The notes below the pieces were generated by a model. That model was not told the DNA's origin, did not search any database, and saw nothing but the letters and a program-made list of their open reading frames with translations. DNA of 64,000 bases from Globodera rostochiensis (Eukaryota > Nematoda > Chromadorea > Rhabditida > Heteroderidae), in the NCBI GenBank assembly GCA_018350325.1, contig JAEVLN010000033.1, positions 310,001-374,000 of the forward strand, given 5' to 3'. Both the position numbers and the translations under genes were made by a program. Shown piece after piece: positions 60,870 through 64,000 of this stretch (position 1 is the first letter of the stretch; each line of letters begins with the position of its first letter).

Positions 60870-61640
60870 GCCTCAAAGCCGTAAATTATTAACAAAGTTT
60901 GCGGAGCTTGTAAAATCAGTGTGATAATTAATATTTATGTATTTGTTTATTTAAATTTTTTATATTTCTATAAAAAATAGTGTTGTAAGAGATACAACCA
61001 AAAAGATTTACTAAAAAGAATGATGCCAACCTAAAAAAGAACAACTCCAATAATTTTAAATAATTTAAAAAGCATGAAAACTTAAAACAAAAACAAGGTC
61101 ACAGTCTTACCGAATGGACTGGGACGAATTGACCGGCACGCGCATCACACCATTCGGTGTCAGCACATCAAGGGTTGTTTTGAGAAGGATTAAAAACATT
61201 TTCGTTATAGGGAAATAAATTATGAACAACAAATCTAATTCGCGACGTTTTATTTTAATACCAAATTTATGTAAACTATGAGTTGAAATTCAAAACATCA
61301 TATAATTCAAATTTGTTAGTTTTATTAATATAAAATAAAAAGATATTGAAAGAGGAGGGGGTACACAGAAAGAAGCGATCAGACAGAAAAAAATAACGGT
61401 TGCAAACGTGTAATTTTAAAGAAATAATAAAAAAAAAAATATTTTTTTCTATAATGACAAATACTATACTTTAATCAAATTCCAGAGTTTATTCACATTA
61501 CGGCTTAAATTGATTAAAGTTTAATTCAAAACAATCGATTTTGGCCGTCTATTTTGCAATAAAAGTAAAAAAAATTCTTCTAGCTATTAATACACTAAAT
61601 ATTTATCAAAAATAAATTCTACTAATATTTGTTTATTTTA
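60870..61640 (+). repeat. Duplicated block, copy 2 (other copy 42440)
   Basis: It lies between the arms of the 59079/63049 inverted repeat. The exon-like segment at 61111-61199 and the lysine-rich island at 61347-61415 are inside it. Confidence 0.88.
61111..61199 (-). other. Exon-like segment with donor, possible ubiquitin-like fold start
   Basis: On the minus strand an ATG at 61199 opens MFLILLKTTLDVLTPNGVM followed by RVPVNSSQSIR and a textbook donor, CG/GTAAGA, 89 nt later. The strand-turn-strand pattern with PNG at the turn recalls ubiquitin-like domains, but the match is only a pattern. Differences from the 42.7-kb copy are partly silent in this frame, which supports a coding past. The next exon is not found; 60895-60623 (minus) holds an ORF (ISLYGSLPVLVPDTVIFAR) that might be related. 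Confidence 0.4.
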
Positions 61641-61849
61641 ATTTGGTCATTACAAAACAAAAACAAAATAAATATATCATTATCTAAAATGTCGGCTTGC
61701 TGTGCCAAACGAGCGGCTTCCCGCAGTTGGAAAGAAATGGGTAATTTTGTACAAAAAAGGCTCAATGAAGTATGAAAATGATTTAAAAATTCAAATGATA
61801 ATATAAAATAATCTAAAAGGTTTTTGCAGATTGCAAAGCTAATCAGCAA
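61622..61849 (-). other. 75-codon ORF, unidentified
   Basis: It runs from an ATG at 61849 and includes FLNHFHTSLSLFCTKLPISF and QLREAARLAQQADIL in its GC-richer middle. It could be an exon-bearing stretch; the ends are AT-rich. It lies in the spacer of the long inverted repeat. Confidence 0.28.
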
Positions 61850-62519
61850 AAAATTAAATTATAAAATGAAATAAATCTTCAGCTTTGAAACTTGATAACA
61901 ATAAATTTCACTCGCTAAATAATTAACTGAGCCTATGTTGTACAACGGATATTATCAACTTAAATATGAAACTACCACTTTTCAAATACCAATTTTAAAA
62001 TTGTTAAAGTAAGACTTTTAATTTAATTAGTCATATAATTATATATTCTATTTTTATTATCAGAGGTCCAAAAAACAATGTTGAGATTTCAAACAAAATT
62101 TTAATAAATTAATAATCCCCACAGAAAAATAATATAATAGTTTTTTGATTAATTTTGTTATTAAAATTAATGCATTAAAATTAACCAACCATTTTGGTAA
62201 AAATTTATAATATTTAAAATTTAAGATGTAAATTAGTAATTATTTGATTAAAGGTTTGTAAAAAAGAAGAACAATATAAAGCAAAAGGCAAAAATACGTT
62301 TTAGACATATCAAATATTTCTCATAATTCAGTGGAGGCCATTGACAACATTTGACACTGAAAACAACTGAAAAAAAATTATTTGTTAATTAGGATTTAGA
62401 GAGTAATATTAGAATGATAAACAAATATTTGGCTTACAATAAGAATTTATTATTAATGCTTAAAATTTTAATGGCAACATTATCTTTTAAATATCGCCAT
62501 TTGAACTATTCTAAAAATT

Positions 62520-63049
62520 AGCTTCATAAAAGGACCAAATATCAACCATATAAAAGAGTGTTACATCAATATTGTTATTTAGATTTATAAAAAACTCTTA
62601 AAAAACAAAAAAAAAAAATTGAAAACAAATAAATCTATTCATAAAACTGAAAAGAAGCGCCTGATCTGCTGAATGTGCTGGAATGTTGAAATCTGGACAA
62701 ACGAGGCTGACTGACGGGCCGGGCAAGACAAATTATTTTTGACTATTGTTTAGACAGAATATTTTATATTGTTATTTCTATTGGATATATTATTTAAAAA
62801 CATGATATTCTTTATTAAAATTCTAAAAATATTTTCAATAAAATATATTGACAAATTAAATACTACAAGTAATATTATATTTTTTGACGATCAAAAAAGT
62901 AAACCAAGCAAAATTTTAAACAGATGACAACGACAAAATACAAAAAGTTAACAAAAAATATTAATAGGCCAACTACTTTAAAAAATATATTAAAATGTTG
63001 CAAAAAATATATAATGAAGCTCCGTATTTCTGATCGTTTCTTTCGCTGA
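62520..63049 (-). repeat. Long inverted repeat, right arm
   Basis: This is the inverse of 59079-59587, with small indels and an extra GTCA in the GC-rich core. A 64-codon minus-strand ORF (63069-62875) across it is not conserved in the other arm. The spacer between the arms is about 2.93 kb. Confidence 0.9.
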
Positions 63050-63358
63050 ATGTATGTATGATCGGACACAATATAGTCGGTTAGCGTATCACCAAATGCC
63101 GTTGTTTCTTAAGACGATGCTATTGTTTCATTTATCGTAATGTTTTTTTTCTGTTGCTGTCCCCTCGTCTTTGGCCATTTTTTCCGATTCCGCTGGAGAA
63201 TTTTAAGAAACTTGGTGGAAGACTTTTTTTCTTGTGCGACAAAACTACGAAATCACACAAAATTTATGAATGAAATGTAAGACTTTTCTTTAGCATTGCC
63301 TACAATTCTCCTATCCGTCAACCAATTTTTATCATCAATTAAATCTAAAAGTTGTTAA

Positions 63359-63436
63359 ATGTCAATGACAGATTATGTTAATAGGGAACGAGCATCACAG
63401 TTGGTCAATTTTTGTCGACGGGTGATTCACAAATAA
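63359..63436 (+). other. 25-codon ORF, unidentified
   Basis: It reads MSMTDYVNRERASQLVNF then CRRVIHK to TAA. It lies in the right-end zone where composition becomes less AT-rich, so it may be part of a gene continuing beyond the window or an upstream ORF. Confidence 0.25.
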
Positions 63437-63568
63437 ATGGTTAGAATGAATGAAAAATATTTGGATTACCCTTTCAACACATCATTTAAGCGTTTTGTTC
63501 AAAATTAATTGCTTATATCATTATTTGATTGTATTTAAAAATTTATTTTTATGTGATTGTTAACCAAA

Positions 63569-63682
63569 ATGTTCGGTTGTGGCCTCCTTTTCATTCTCAT
63601 TATCAATCTTCCTATAAGTGATGGGTGGTTTTGGGTCGATGCCATTGATTGGATTGGAAAGAAAGTGAACGCTTTAGTTTAA
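63569..63682 (+). CDS. Possible small secreted peptide, 37 codons
   Basis: The ATG follows ACCAAA, a good start context. The first residues, MFGCGLLFILIINLPISDG, look like a signal peptide with a cleavable G/W border; the rest is WFWVDAIDWIGKKVNALV. It ends TAA. It could equally be a first coding exon or chance. No homologue recognised. Confidence 0.3.
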   Translation: MFGCGLLFILIINLPISDGWFWVDAIDWIGKKVNALV

Positions 63683-63704
63683 AAATGTCAGTTTAAAACT
63701 GTTA

Positions 63705-63848
63705 TTAAATACCAGTGGTGATGCCTGTTGTAGAATGGGGCTCCAGGTCTTCCGTTACCATCATTTCGAAATCATAAAAAGTGGAAATGTGAACTGGACG
63801 ACCTAAGGACTGTGCCGTTCCTTTGAATGTTTGTTTGTTTGTTGGCAT
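63705..63848 (-). CDS. Possible coding segment, 47 codons, unidentified
   Basis: It runs from an ATG at 63848 to a TAA at 63705: KQTFKGTAQSLGRPVHIST then FYDFEMMVTEDLEPHSTTG. The frame is open for 12 more codons upstream of the ATG. Base composition is more balanced than in the rest of the window and mixed residues are used throughout. It may be the last exon of a gene lying to the right of the window. Confidence 0.35.
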   Translation of the reverse strand: MPTNKQTFKGTAQSLGRPVHISTFYDFEMMVTEDLEPHSTTGITTGI

Positions 63849-64000
63849 CAATTTTGCAATATTTTTTATTTTTAAGACTACGACTTAGACTGAGGTGGTG
63901 TTGGCCTGACCTTTCTGGAGAAGTATCTATATGTTTTTGAAATTCGCATTTTTAAACACAAATTTAGCGAATGATCTCAACGAATGCTGTATTGAACATG

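Noticed and set aside
1..64000. Ciliate germline with scrambled segments, or a code in which TAA/TAG mean glutamine
   Set aside because: GC islands in AT-rich DNA and stops that could read as glutamine suggested this. However, the PIGW exons use no internal TAA/TAG, hAT elements with 8-bp duplications fit an animal genome, and TAA is simply the commonest stop in such AT-rich DNA.
1..64000. CRISPR array, rRNA genes, telomere repeats
   Set aside because: No regularly spaced identical short repeats, no rRNA-like conserved blocks and no telomeric arrays are visible; the repeated units found are dispersed blocks, minisatellites or TA runs.

Overview
The window looks like eukaryotic, probably metazoan, nuclear DNA. 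One multi-exon protein gene is intact in layout, with GT..AG introns of 55-450 nt. Everything else is very AT-rich sequence carrying small hAT-type DNA transposons and decayed fragments. The sharp contrast between GC-rich exons and AT-rich surroundings, with short introns, would fit a nematode such as a plant-parasitic tylenchid. This is an inference; no rRNA or species marker is present.

The only gene I recognise as complete is on the minus strand at 27882-25309. It encodes the GPI-anchor inositol acyltransferase (PIGW in animals, Gwt1 in yeast). Seven exons can be joined in frame into about 466 residues. Its second intron contains a GC-rich fragment of a repeat that also occurs at 24.9 kb and 46.2 kb.

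From 1 to 25 kb lie AT-rich intergenic DNA, a direct duplication of about 1.5 kb (3.3-4.75 kb and 6.8-8.4 kb), hAT elements at 0.8-1.7 and 15-17 kb, and decayed coding fragments. One fragment at 24.0-24.1 kb is clearly from a histidyl-tRNA synthetase. From 28 to 49 kb there is a foldback element, a hAT MITE with a perfect 8-bp target duplication (31.2-31.6 kb), a 1.2-kb hAT deletion derivative with transposase pieces (34.8-36.0 kb), a minisatellite-bearing inverted repeat (36.1-36.4 kb) and second copies of several blocks. From 49 to 64 kb there is a tandem duplication (49.05-51.0 kb), a 0.5-kb inverted repeat pair around 2.9 kb (59.1-63.0 kb), and a right edge where composition changes and small ORFs cluster.

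A recurring texture is GC-richer islands of about 40-120 bp, one or more per kb, in sequence that is otherwise A/T. Many are open in at least one frame, some have splice-like borders, and several occur in diverged pairs. I read them as exon relics or orphan exons. Because GC-rich DNA has few stops, several islands read plausibly in more than one frame, so most of these calls are given low confidence. There is no operon-like organisation, CRISPR array or rRNA, and I could not establish a complete tRNA.
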